Positions 32,694 to 45,778 of a stretch of DNA of 45,778 bases are shown in pieces; within the stretch, counting starts at the first letter, position 1; each line of letters starts with the position of its first letter. The stretch is from assembly GCA_035459025.1 (NCBI GenBank), contig DATHYT010000019.1, forward strand, positions 1-45,778, written 5' to 3'. The stretch is from JAABQT01 sp035459025. Its GTDB lineage: Bacteria; Pseudomonadota; Gammaproteobacteria; Burkholderiales; SG8-39. Made by a program: the position numbers and the translations under genes. The notes under the pieces were generated by a model. It saw nothing but the letters and a program-made list of their open reading frames with translations, was not told the origin of the DNA and made no database searches.

Positions 32694-33758
32694 TCAGCGG
32701 CCTGCGGCCGGTTCCGGCCGCAGATAGAGCGTACGCGTCGGATAGGCGAAATGCACGCCTTCCTGCGCCAGCTTGTCGAAGATGGCGAGGTTGATCGCCT
32801 GCTGCCGGTCCATGTACAGGTTGTAGTCCGGACTGAGCACGTAGTACACGATCTCGAAATCGAGCGAGAAATCGCCGTAGGACTTGAAATGCGCGCGGTC
32901 GAAGCGCAGGTCGGGCTGCGCTTCGACCGCCGCCTTGAGCCAGCCGGGCAGCGCGCGCAGCTTCTCCGCCGGCGTCTCGTAGGTGACGCCGATGCCGAAG
33001 GCGATGCGCCGCTCCCGCATCTTCTTGTAGTTGCGGATCTGGCTGTTGAGCAGCTGCGCGTTGGCGAACACGTATTGCTCGCCCCACAGGCTCTTCACGC
33101 GCGTCGTCTTCAGCCCCACCTTCTCCACCGTGCCGGGCTTGTCGCCGACGATGATGAAGTCGCCCACCTGGAACGGCTTGTCGAGCACGATGGCCATCGA
33201 CGCGAACAGGTCGCCGAGGATGTTCTGCACCGCAAGCGCCACCGCGATGCCGCCGATGCCCAGGCCCGCCACCAGCGCCGTGACGTTGAAGCCGAGCTGA
33301 TCGAGCGCGATGAGCAGCGCCAGCGCCCACACCACCACGCGCGCGACGAAGCCGAGCAGGTTGACGGTGGTGGTGGCGGCCGGGTCGGTCTCGCGCGCCG
33401 CGTCCGCGCGCAGCGCCAGCCATCGCAGCACCCAGCGATTCGTCCATACCGCGAACTGCGCGATCAGGCCCACCATGGCGAGGTGCTCGAGCAGCCGGTC
33501 GAGGCGCGGCGGGATCTCGAGCGCGGAGGCGCCGGCGTAGAGCGCGAGCGGCGTCAGCAGCCACAGCTTCGTGGCGCGCACCGCGGCGATCAGCGCATCG
33601 TCCAGCTGCAAAGCGGTGCGGCGCGCGATGCGCGTGACCACCCGCGCAACGATCGCGCGCGCCAGCCACACCGCGGCGAGCACCGCGAACACGATCGCGC
33701 CGGCGAGCAGCCACGCGCCCGGCGCGTTATCGCTCAGCAACTGCTCCCACAGCTTCAT
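32694..33758 (-). CDS. MscS-family mechanosensitive ion channel
   Basis: This 354-residue inner-membrane channel opens on membrane tension during osmotic downshock. Four helices are evident; the pore helix and start of the beta domain read VAGLGIGGIAVALAVQNILGDLFA (in parts, about residues 163-186), followed by DKPFQVGDFIIVGDKPGTVEKVGLKTTRVKS, an MscS-like beta domain, and an alpha/beta cytoplasmic domain. It is larger than MscS (286) by one or two extra N-terminal helices, closer to YnaI/YbdG types. It shares a transcript with otsA, coupling pressure release to osmolyte synthesis. Confidence 0.94.
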   Translation of the reverse strand: MKLWEQLLSDNAPGAWLLAGAIVFAVLAAVWLARAIVARVVTRIARRTALQLDDALIAAVRATKLWLLTPLALYAGASALEIPPRLDRLLEHLAMVGLIAQFAVWTNRWVLRWLALRADAARETDPAATTTVNLLGFVARVVVWALALLIALDQLGFNVTALVAGLGIGGIAVALAVQNILGDLFASMAIVLDKPFQVGDFIIVGDKPGTVEKVGLKTTRVKSLWGEQYVFANAQLLNSQIRNYKKMRERRIAFGIGVTYETPAEKLRALPGWLKAAVEAQPDLRFDRAHFKSYGDFSLDFEIVYYVLSPDYNLYMDRQQAINLAIFDKLAQEGVHFAYPTRTLYLRPEPAAGR

Positions 33759-33898
33759 CGAGTCACCGCCGACCTATCTTCGTTTCGCAATGGCTCCTCC
33801 GCTCGCTGCAGTGAATGAGGTTGCAGGACATAAGAACATAACGCCGACGCACGCGCGACGCAAAGTTTCGATCGTGCGCGCGTGATCGCGCTCGCAGG

Positions 33899-33927
33899 TT
33901 GTTCGCAGGGCGACGCCGTGATAAAAT
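33899..33927 (+). promoter_or_regulatory. Promoter of the glgB-glgE-treS operon
   Basis: In the 291-base gap between the MscS gene and glgB, TTGTTC (33899-33904) and TAAAAT (33922-33927) are separated by 17 bases. The -10 matches five of six consensus bases; the -35 is weaker. Transcription would start near 33934, giving a leader of about 115 bases before the TTG start of glgB. The minus half of the gap must hold the MscS-otsA promoter, which I could not place. No other gene is visible in this gap. Confidence 0.5.
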
Positions 33928-34035
33928 GCCGCAGCGCAATGCAAATCGCGAAGCGCGCTCCATCAAGCAGCCGCCGGGCGCGTCTATCCCGCGCAGCGAA
34001 TCCTCCGGTCCGACAGCGACCACGACCCCAAACAC

Positions 34036-34041
34036 GGGAGG
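34036..34041 (+). promoter_or_regulatory. glgB: Ribosome binding site deciding the glgB start
   Basis: GGGAGG lies eight bases before the TTG at 34050. It supports that TTG as the start rather than the in-frame ATG at 33939, which has no such site and would add a 37-residue Arg-rich extension. Confidence 0.6.
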
Positions 34042-34049
34042 CCGGCACC

Positions 34050-35920
<1,871 letters not shown>

Positions 35921-35924
<4 letters not shown>

Positions 35925-37930
35925 GCCCGACCGGCGCATCCGACGGACGCGTGCGTGCGGTAATCGACGCGGTGCGCCCCGCCGTGGACGGCGGGCGCTT
36001 CGCGGTCAAGCGCGTCGCGGGCGAGGCGCTCGAAGTCGAGGCGCACTGCTTCGCCGACGGCCACGATGTGTTGCGCGCGCGGCTGCTGTGGCGCGCCGAG
36101 GACGCGCGCGACTGGCAGGAAGTCGAGATGAAGCCGCTCGGCAACGACGTCTGGCGCGCGCAGTTCACGCCCAAGGAGATCGGGCGCTACCGCTACAGCG
36201 CGGCCGCCTGGGTGGACGCCTTCGCCACCTGGCGCCACGACTTCGCCCGGCGCGAGGATCCTGCCGACCAGGCGCTCGCCGCGCTCGCCGGCGCCTACCT
36301 TGCCGAGGAGGCTGCCGCGCGCGCCAAGCACGAAAATGCGGGCGCCGACGCGCAGCAGCTCAAGGACTGGGCGGCGCGGCTGCGCGCCGCGAAGAAGCCG
36401 GTCGAGATCCGCGCCACGGCGCTCGACGAAGTGATGGCGGCGCTCGCCGCGCGCTATCCCGACCGCTCGCTCGAGGCGCGCTGGGGCGTCGACATGCCGC
36501 TCGTCGTGGATCGCGAGCGCGCGCGCTACTCCACCTGGTACGAGCTGTTCCCGCGCTCGGCGTCCGCCGAGCCCGGCAAGCACGGCACCTTCAAGGACGT
36601 GGAGAAGCGACTCGCGTACGTCGCCGAGCTCGGCTTCGACGTGCTCTACCTGCCGCCGATCCACCCGGTCGGCCGCGAGCGCCGAAAGGGCAAGAACAAC
36701 GCGGTGACGGCGGGCGCGGACGACCTCGGCAGCCCCTGGGCCATCGGCGCGAAGGAAGGCGGGCACAAGTCCATCCTGCCGGCGCTCGGCACGCCGGAGG
36801 ATTTCCGCAGCCTGGTCAAGGCGGCGGCGAAGCACGGCATCGAGATCGCCCTCGACATCGCCTTCCAGTGCGCGCCGGACCACCCGTACGTGAAGGAGCA
36901 TCCGGACTGGTTCCGCAAGCGCCCCGACGGCTCGGTGCAGTACGCCGAGAACCCGCCGAAGAAGTACCAGGACATCTACCCCTTCGACTTCGAGTGCGCG
37001 GACTGGAAGGCGCTGTGGCAGGAGCTGAAGAGCGTGTTCGACTTCTGGATCGGCGAAGGCGTGAAGATCTTCCGCGTCGACAACCCGCACACCAAGGCGT
37101 TCCCGTTCTGGGAGTGGGCCATCGCCGAAATACGGCGCGCGCATCCCGACGTGCTGTTCCTTGCCGAGGCCTTCACGCGGCCCAAGGTCATGCACCGCCT
37201 CGCCAAGCTCGGCTATACGCAGTCCTACACCTACTTCGCGTGGCGCAACACCAAGCAGGAGCTGACCGAGTACTTCACGGAGCTCGCGCAGGGGCCGGGC
37301 AAGGAGTACTTCCGCCCCAACGTCTGGCCGAACACCCCCGACATCCTGACCGAAGCGCTGCAGGTGGGCGGGCGCGCGGTGTTCATGCAGCGCCTCGCGC
37401 TCGCCGCGACGCTCTCGGCGAGCTACGGCATCTACGGTCCGGCTTACGAGCTGATGGAGCACCTGCCGCGCGAGCCCGGCAGCGAGGAGTACCTGCACTC
37501 GGAGAAATACCAGCTGCGCCACTGGGACCTGGAGCGCGCCGACAGCCTGCGCGCCTACATCGCGGCGTTCAACCGCATCCGGCGCGAGAATCCGGCGCTG
37601 CAGTCCGACGCCGGCCTGCGCTTTTGCAACACCGACAACGATCAGCTGCTCGCCTACAGCAAGCAGGCGGCGGATGGGTCGAACCTGATCGTCTGCGTGG
37701 TCAACCTCAGCCCGCACCACACGCACGGCGGCTGGGTCGAGCTCGACCTCGGCGCGCTCGGCATCGAGCCCGATCGCCCCTACCAGATGCACGACCTGCT
37801 CTCGGGCGCGCGCTACATGTGGAACGGGCCGCGCAACTTCGTGCAGCTCGACCCGCAGCGCTCGCCCGCGCACGTGTTCCGCGTGCGCCGACGCCTGCAC
37901 CGGGAGCAGGATTTCGACTACTTCCTGTGA
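35921..37930 (+). CDS. glgE: Alpha-1,4-glucan:maltose-1-phosphate maltosyltransferase GlgE
   Basis: This 669-residue GH13_3 enzyme adds maltosyl units from maltose-1-phosphate to alpha-glucan. After an N-terminal beta region (about residues 30-100) and helical insert comes RARYSTWYELFPRSAS, then FDVLYLPPIHPVGRERRKGKNN (in parts), all typical of GlgE. The nucleophile Asp lies in KIFRVDNPHTKAFPFWEW, and the acid Glu in VLFLAEAFTRP. The ATG overlaps glgB by four bases; treS follows after four bases. It consumes the maltose-1-phosphate made by the next gene's kinase domain. Confidence 0.96.
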
Positions 37931-37934
37931 ACCC

Positions 37935-41267
<3,333 letters not shown>

Positions 41268-41285
41268 CCAGGACTGGAGGACCCC

Positions 41286-41957
41286 ATGGATATCAACGTA
41301 TTTCTGGAGCCGATGCGGGCGGTGCTGACGCAGATCGGCGTATTCCTGCCCAAGCTCGGTCTCGCGCTCGTGGTGCTGATCGTCGGCTGGCTGCTGGCGC
41401 GCCTGGCGCGCTTCACGGTGGCCAAGGCCCTGCGCGCCATCAACTTCAACGTGCTCACCGAGCGCGCCGGCATGGACGGCTTTCTGAAGCAGGGCGGCAT
41501 CCAGAGCGACACCACGGACATCTTCGCCGTGCTGGTGTACTGGCTGGTGATCTTCATCGCCCTGGTCATCGCCTTCAACGGCCTGGGGCTCACCTACATC
41601 ACCGACCTGCTCGGCCAGGTGGTGCTGTTCGTGCCCAAGGTGATCGTGGCGCTGCTGCTGTTTGCCTTCGGCGGCTACTTCGCCATGTTCGTCGGCAACA
41701 CGGTCGCCACGTACTGCGGCAACGTCGGCATCAAGGACGGGGATCTGCTCGGCAAGCTGGCGCAGTACGCCATCATCGCCTTCGTGGTGCTGATGGCGCT
41801 CGACCAGGTGAACATCGGCGGCGACGTCGTGCGCCACAGCTTCCTCATCCTCCTCGCCGGCGTGGTGCTCGGCCTGGCGCTCGCCTTCGGCATCGGCGGG
41901 CAGAAATGGGCCGCGGGCCTGCTCGAGCGCTGGTGGCCGCGGGGACGCGGCGAATGA
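41286..41957 (+). CDS. Small conserved TM-helix membrane protein (MscS-related helices)
   Basis: This 223-residue membrane protein has five hydrophobic segments. A pattern resembling the conserved TM-helix repeat (PF05552) occurs twice: FLPKLGLALVVLIVGWLLARLARF near residues 19-42 and LFVPKVIVALLLFAFGGYFAMFVG near 113-136. There is no MscS beta domain, so it is not a full channel. GGAGG precedes the ATG. It sits between treS-mak and glgX, 18 and 16 bases away, so it is co-transcribed with osmolyte metabolism. Role unknown; an accessory to tension or osmotic sensing is a guess. Confidence 0.85.
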   Translation: MDINVFLEPMRAVLTQIGVFLPKLGLALVVLIVGWLLARLARFTVAKALRAINFNVLTERAGMDGFLKQGGIQSDTTDIFAVLVYWLVIFIALVIAFNGLGLTYITDLLGQVVLFVPKVIVALLLFAFGGYFAMFVGNTVATYCGNVGIKDGDLLGKLAQYAIIAFVVLMALDQVNIGGDVVRHSFLILLAGVVLGLALAFGIGGQKWAAGLLERWWPRGRGE

Positions 41958-41973
41958 CGCTCGGCGCGCAACC

Positions 41974-44112
41974 GTGAGCGAGGCGCCGCCGCTCGGCGCG
42001 GTATGGCGCGGCGCGCCGTATCCCAAGGGCGCGACCTGGGATGGCGAGGGCGTCAACTTCGCGCTTTTCTCCGAGCACGCCGAGAAAGTCGAGTTGTGCC
42101 TGTTCGAGCCCTCCGGCACGCGCGAGCTGCAGAGAATCGAGATCCGGGAGCGCACCGACAACGTGTGGCACTGCTACCTGCCCGAGGCGCGGCCCGGCCA
42201 GGTGTACGGCTACCGCGTGCACGGCCCGTACCGGCCCAAAGATGGCCACCGCTTCAATGGCTACAAGCTGCTGATTGACCCATATGCGCGCGAGCTGGTC
42301 GGCGAGGTGCGCTGGAACGATGCGCTCTACGGCTACACCATCGGCGCCGCCGAGGCGGACCTGAAGGCCGACGAGCGCGACAGCGCCGCGTTCATGCCCA
42401 AGTGCCGCGTGGTCGACACGGCGTTCACCTGGGGCGACGACCGGCGCCCGAGCGTGCCGTGGCACGACATGGTGATCTACGAGCTGCACGTGCGCGGCTT
42501 CACCAAGCGGCACCCCGAAGTGCCGGAGCCGCAGCGCGGCACCTATGCCGGGCTGTGCTCGGCGCCGGTGATCGAGTACCTCAAGCGCCTGGGCGTGACC
42601 ACGGTGGAGCTGATGCCGGTGCACGCCTTCATCGACGACCGCCGTCTCGTCGAGCAAGGGCTGCGCAACTACTGGGGCTACAACACGCTCGGCTTCTTCG
42701 CGCCGGAGCCGCGCTATTCGGCCTCCGGCAGCTCGAAGGAATTCAAGACCATGGTGAAGCGCCTGCACTCGGCGGGCATCGAAGTGATCATCGACGTGGT
42801 CTACAACCACACTTGCGAGGGCAACCACCTCGGTCCGACGCTCGCCTTTCGCGGCGTCGACAATGCCTCGTACTACCGCCTGATGGAGGACGAGCGCCGC
42901 CATTACCTCGATTTCACCGGCTGCGGCAACACCGTCAACCTCGAGCACCCGCGCGTGCTGCAGATGGTCATGGATTCGCTGCGCTACTGGGTCGAGGAGA
43001 TGCACGTGGACGGCTTTCGCTTCGACCTGGCGCCGGCCCTGGCGCGCGAGGGACGCGCGGTCGAGCAGCTCGGCGGCTTTTTCAGCGTCGTACGGCAGGA
43101 TCCGGTGCTCAATCGCGTCAAGCTGATCGCCGAGCCCTGGGACATTGGCGAGGGCGGCTATCAGGTGGGCAACTTCCCGCTCGGCTGGGCGGAGTGGAAC
43201 GATCGGTACCGCAACGGCATGCGCGCCTACTGGAAGGGCGACGGCGGCGTGATCGGCGAGTTCGCGCGGCGCCTCACCGGCTCGTCGGACCTGTACGGGC
43301 GCGGCGGCCGCCGGCCGTTCGCCAGCATCAATTTCGTCACCGCGCACGATGGCTTCACCCTGCACGACCTGGTGTCCTACAACGACAAGCACAACGAGGC
43401 GAACGGCGAGGACAACCGGGACGGCCACAACGAGAACCTGTCCTGGAACTGCGGCGTCGAGGGCCCGACCGACGATCCCGAGGTCAACGAGCTGCGCGAC
43501 CGCCAGAAGAAGAACTTCCTCGCCACGCTGCTGCTGTCGCAAGGCGTGCCGATGCTGCTCGCGGGCGACGAGCGCGGCCACAGCCAGAACGGCAACAACA
43601 ACGCCTATTGCCAGGACAACGAGACCTCCTGGATCGACTGGCGCCACACGCCGCAGCGCGCTGCGCTCGCCGAATTCACGCGCCTGCTGATCATGCTGCG
43701 CCGCTCGCACCGCGTGTTCCGCCGGCGCGACTTCTTCGAAGGGCGCCCGCTGCACGGCACGGACGTGAAGGACATCCAGTGGCTGCGGCCCGACGGCGCC
43801 GAGATGACCGACCAGGAGTGGGACCACGAGCACGCGCGCTCGCTCGGCGTGTATCTCGCCGGCGGCGACCTGGGCGAGCTGGACCGCTACGGCATGCCGG
43901 CGACGGATGACGATTTCCTGATCCTGTTCAACGCCCACAGCGAGCCGGTCGAGTTTCGCTTCCCGGTGTCGCGCTGGCCGTGGCACGCGCTCGTCGACAC
44001 CGCGGTGGCGCCGCTGGAGACCCCGGCCGGGCGCTTCACGCCCGACAAGCCCTATCGCCTCGCGGCGCGCTCGCTCGTCCTGCTCACGCGCACTTCGGCG
44101 CACGCGCCATGA
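41974..44112 (+). CDS. glgX: Glycogen debranching enzyme GlgX
   Basis: This 712-residue GH13_11 isoamylase-type enzyme cleaves alpha-1,6 branches. It begins PPLGAVWRGAPYPKGATWDGEGVNFALFSEHAEKVELC (in parts), an N-terminal CBM48 domain, then VIYELHVRGFTKRHPEVPE. The nucleophile Asp is in HVDGFRFDLAPAL, the acid Glu in KLIAEPWDIGEGGYQVGNFP, and SYNDKHNEANGEDNRDGHNEN is the typical later region. Length is normal. It starts with GTG and its stop overlaps treZ by four bases. The debranched linear chains would feed TreY/TreZ. Confidence 0.96.
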   Translation: MSEAPPLGAVWRGAPYPKGATWDGEGVNFALFSEHAEKVELCLFEPSGTRELQRIEIRERTDNVWHCYLPEARPGQVYGYRVHGPYRPKDGHRFNGYKLLIDPYARELVGEVRWNDALYGYTIGAAEADLKADERDSAAFMPKCRVVDTAFTWGDDRRPSVPWHDMVIYELHVRGFTKRHPEVPEPQRGTYAGLCSAPVIEYLKRLGVTTVELMPVHAFIDDRRLVEQGLRNYWGYNTLGFFAPEPRYSASGSSKEFKTMVKRLHSAGIEVIIDVVYNHTCEGNHLGPTLAFRGVDNASYYRLMEDERRHYLDFTGCGNTVNLEHPRVLQMVMDSLRYWVEEMHVDGFRFDLAPALAREGRAVEQLGGFFSVVRQDPVLNRVKLIAEPWDIGEGGYQVGNFPLGWAEWNDRYRNGMRAYWKGDGGVIGEFARRLTGSSDLYGRGGRRPFASINFVTAHDGFTLHDLVSYNDKHNEANGEDNRDGHNENLSWNCGVEGPTDDPEVNELRDRQKKNFLATLLLSQGVPMLLAGDERGHSQNGNNNAYCQDNETSWIDWRHTPQRAALAEFTRLLIMLRRSHRVFRRRDFFEGRPLHGTDVKDIQWLRPDGAEMTDQEWDHEHARSLGVYLAGGDLGELDRYGMPATDDDFLILFNAHSEPVEFRFPVSRWPWHALVDTAVAPLETPAGRFTPDKPYRLAARSLVLLTRTSAHAP

Positions 44113-45778
44113 GGCGGGCGCACGACATGCCCTTCGGCGCCGCGCCGCGGGGCGACGGCCAATTCGCTTTCCGCCTGTGGGCGCCCGGCGAAAAGCAGGT
44201 GGTGCTCGAGGTCGGCGAAGCGACCGCGCCCATGACGCGCACGGCGGCGGGCTGGCACGAGCTGACGCTCCCGGCGAGCGCCGGCGCGCGCTACCGCTAC
44301 CGGCTGGCCGACGGCGTCGCGGTGCCCGACCCCGCCTCGCGCTTCAATCCCGAGGACGTGCACGCCGCGAGCCAGCTCGTCGACCCGCATGAGTACCTGT
44401 GGCGCGACGCCGGCTGGCGTGGCCGCCCCTGGGAAGAGGCCGTGGTCTACGAGCTGCACGTCGGCACGTTCACGCCGCAGGGCACGTTCGCCGCCGCGCG
44501 CGAGCGCCTGGCCGATCTTGCCGCGCTCGGCATCACCGCGATCGAGCTGATGCCGGTGGCCGACTTCCCGGGCGCGCGCGGCTGGGGCTACGACGGCGTG
44601 CTGCACTACGCGCCCGACGCAAGCTACGGCACGCCGAACGACTTGAAGGCGCTGGTGGACGCGGCGCACGGCCACGGCCTGATGGTGCTGCTCGACGTGG
44701 TCTACAACCACTTCGGGCCGGACGGCAACTACCTGCACGCCTACTGCCCGCAATTCTTCAACGCGAAGCGCCAGACGCCCTGGGGCGCGGCGATCAACTT
44801 CGACGGGCCCGAGAGCCGCGCGGTGCGCGACTTCTACGTGCACAACGCGCTGTACTGGGTCGAGGAGTACGCGTTCGACGGCCTGCGCCTGGACGCCGTG
44901 CACGCCATCCGCGACGACTCGGCTCTGCACATCGTGCGCGAAATCGCGCAGGCGCTCGCCGCCGGGCCGGGGCGCGAGCGTCACGTGCACCTGGTGCTCG
45001 AGAACGGCGCCAACGAGGCGCACTTGCTCGAGCGCGGCCCCGACGGGGCGCCGCGCTGCGCCACGGCGCAGTGGAACGACGACATCCACCATGCCATCCA
45101 CGTCATCACCACCGGCGAGAAGGACGGCTACTACGTCGACTTCGCGGATGCGCCGGTTGCGCAGCTGGGGCGCGCGCTCGCCGAAGGCTTCATCTTCCAG
45201 GGGCAGGTCTCGCCCTTCCACGACCATCAGCCGCGCGGCGAGCCGAGCGCGCACCTGCCGGGCGGCGCCTTCGTGTCGTTCCTGCAGACCCACGACCAGG
45301 TCGGCAACCGTGCCTTCGGCGAGCGCATTCACGCCCTGGTTACCGACGAGCGACTGCTGCGCGCGGCGTACGCCTGCGTACTGCTCTCGCCGCACGCGCC
45401 GATGCTGTTCATGGGCGAGGAGTACGCGGCCTCGACCCCGTTCCAGTACTTCTGCGACTTCCACGACGAGCTCGCCGACGCGGTGCGTAACGGCCGGCGC
45501 GAGGAGTTCAAGGGCTTCGCCGCGTTCCGCGACGAGGCGGCGCGCGCGCGCATTCCCGATCCGAACGCCGAGTCCACCCTCGCGGCCTCGACGCTGCAAT
45601 GGGGCGAGCGCGAACGCTCGCCGCACCGCGAGTGGCTGGCGTATGTGGGCGAGCTCCTGCGCCTGCGCCGCCAGCACCTCGTGCCGCGCCTTGCCGGCCC
45701 GCGCGGCGGCGGCCGCTTCGCCTGCGAAGGCGCGCTGCTGCGGGTCGAGTGGACGCTCGGCGACGGCAGCCGCTGGCG
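44109..45778 (+). CDS. treZ: Maltooligosyltrehalose trehalohydrolase TreZ (partial, cut by window end)
   Basis: An open frame of at least 556 codons begins at ATG 44109, overlapping the glgX stop by four bases, and runs off the right edge with no stop. N-terminal beta domain: FAFRLWAPGEKQVVLEV near residues 19-35. Barrel: VVYELHVGTFTPQGTF, RGWGYDGVLHYAPDASYG, nucleophile Asp in FDGLRLDAVHAIRDDS, acid Glu in HLVLENGANEAHLL, third acid in FLQTHDQVGNRAFG. TreZ releases trehalose from maltooligosyltrehalose made by TreY, probably encoded just beyond the window. Translated by hand; no frameshift seen. Confidence 0.95.
   Translation, partial: MRRAHDMPFGAAPRGDGQFAFRLWAPGEKQVVLEVGEATAPMTRTAAGWHELTLPASAGARYRYRLADGVAVPDPASRFNPEDVHAASQLVDPHEYLWRDAGWRGRPWEEAVVYELHVGTFTPQGTFAAARERLADLAALGITAIELMPVADFPGARGWGYDGVLHYAPDASYGTPNDLKALVDAAHGHGLMVLLDVVYNHFGPDGNYLHAYCPQFFNAKRQTPWGAAINFDGPESRAVRDFYVHNALYWVEEYAFDGLRLDAVHAIRDDSALHIVREIAQALAAGPGRERHVHLVLENGANEAHLLERGPDGAPRCATAQWNDDIHHAIHVITTGEKDGYYVDFADAPVAQLGRALAEGFIFQGQVSPFHDHQPRGEPSAHLPGGAFVSFLQTHDQVGNRAFGERIHALVTDERLLRAAYACVLLSPHAPMLFMGEEYAASTPFQYFCDFHDELADAVRNGRREEFKGFAAFRDEAARARIPDPNAESTLAASTLQWGERERSPHREWLAYVGELLRLRRQHLVPRLAGPRGGGRFACEGALLRVEWTLGDGSRW

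Noticed and set aside
44109..45778. treZ as a pseudogene because no stop codon is found
   Set aside because: The frame is intact to the last base and shows all catalytic motifs; the gene is simply cut by the window edge.

Overview
The window is a very GC-rich, tightly packed bacterial chromosome segment with 43 protein genes, no RNA genes, no insertion sequences and almost no intergenic space. Codon use, gene content (tupABC, a DUF3305/DUF3306 formate dehydrogenase locus, GlgE-pathway genes, many ATGA/GTGA stop-start overlaps) and protein style suggest a betaproteobacterium, perhaps Burkholderiales-like. That placement is inference; there is no rRNA to confirm it.

Region 1 (5-4771, minus strand): a branched-chain amino acid type ABC importer, livK-H-M-G-F, with a strong intergenic stem-loop after the binding-protein gene. 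Region 2 (4849-7446, minus): clpB, followed in its direction of transcription by a terminator-like hairpin.

Region 3 (7477-13187, minus): a nine-gene unit transcribed as tupB-tupC-tupA-TauE-mobB-moeA-moaD-moaE-crcB. It joins tungstate uptake to molybdopterin and metal-cofactor synthesis, with 4-base stop/start overlaps at nearly every junction. Divergent from it is a ModE-HTH plus binding-protein-fold regulator (13270-14271, plus), then a short rhodanese-like gene, a chromate transporter (chrA) and a DUF1330 gene.

Region 4 (16298-25468, minus): a formate dehydrogenase locus. Transcription order is DUF3305, DUF3306, a 705-residue multi-[4Fe-4S] protein and a TorD-family chaperone, then a 165-base regulatory gap with two palindromes and an FNR-like site, then a small TAT protein, the catalytic subunit (Cys form), the iron-sulfur subunit, a small lipoprotein, the cytochrome b subunit and a small secreted Lys-rich protein. 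Divergent from it (plus): moaA, fdhD and a GST-family gene. After a minus-strand MFS transporter come mobA and a second moeA (plus). Regions 3 and 4 together are a tungsten/molybdenum island: oxyanion import, pterin synthesis, nucleotide attachment, metal insertion, cofactor sulfuration, and the enzyme that uses the cofactor.

Region 5 (31172-45778): an alpha-glucan/trehalose and osmotic-stress block. Minus strand: otsA and an MscS-type channel. Plus strand: glgB, glgE, a treS-maltokinase fusion, a small TM-helix membrane protein, glgX and treZ (cut by the window end). Trehalose can be made from nucleotide sugars (OtsA) or from glucan (TreZ, presumably with TreY outside). It can also be turned into branched glucan through TreS, maltokinase, GlgE and GlgB.
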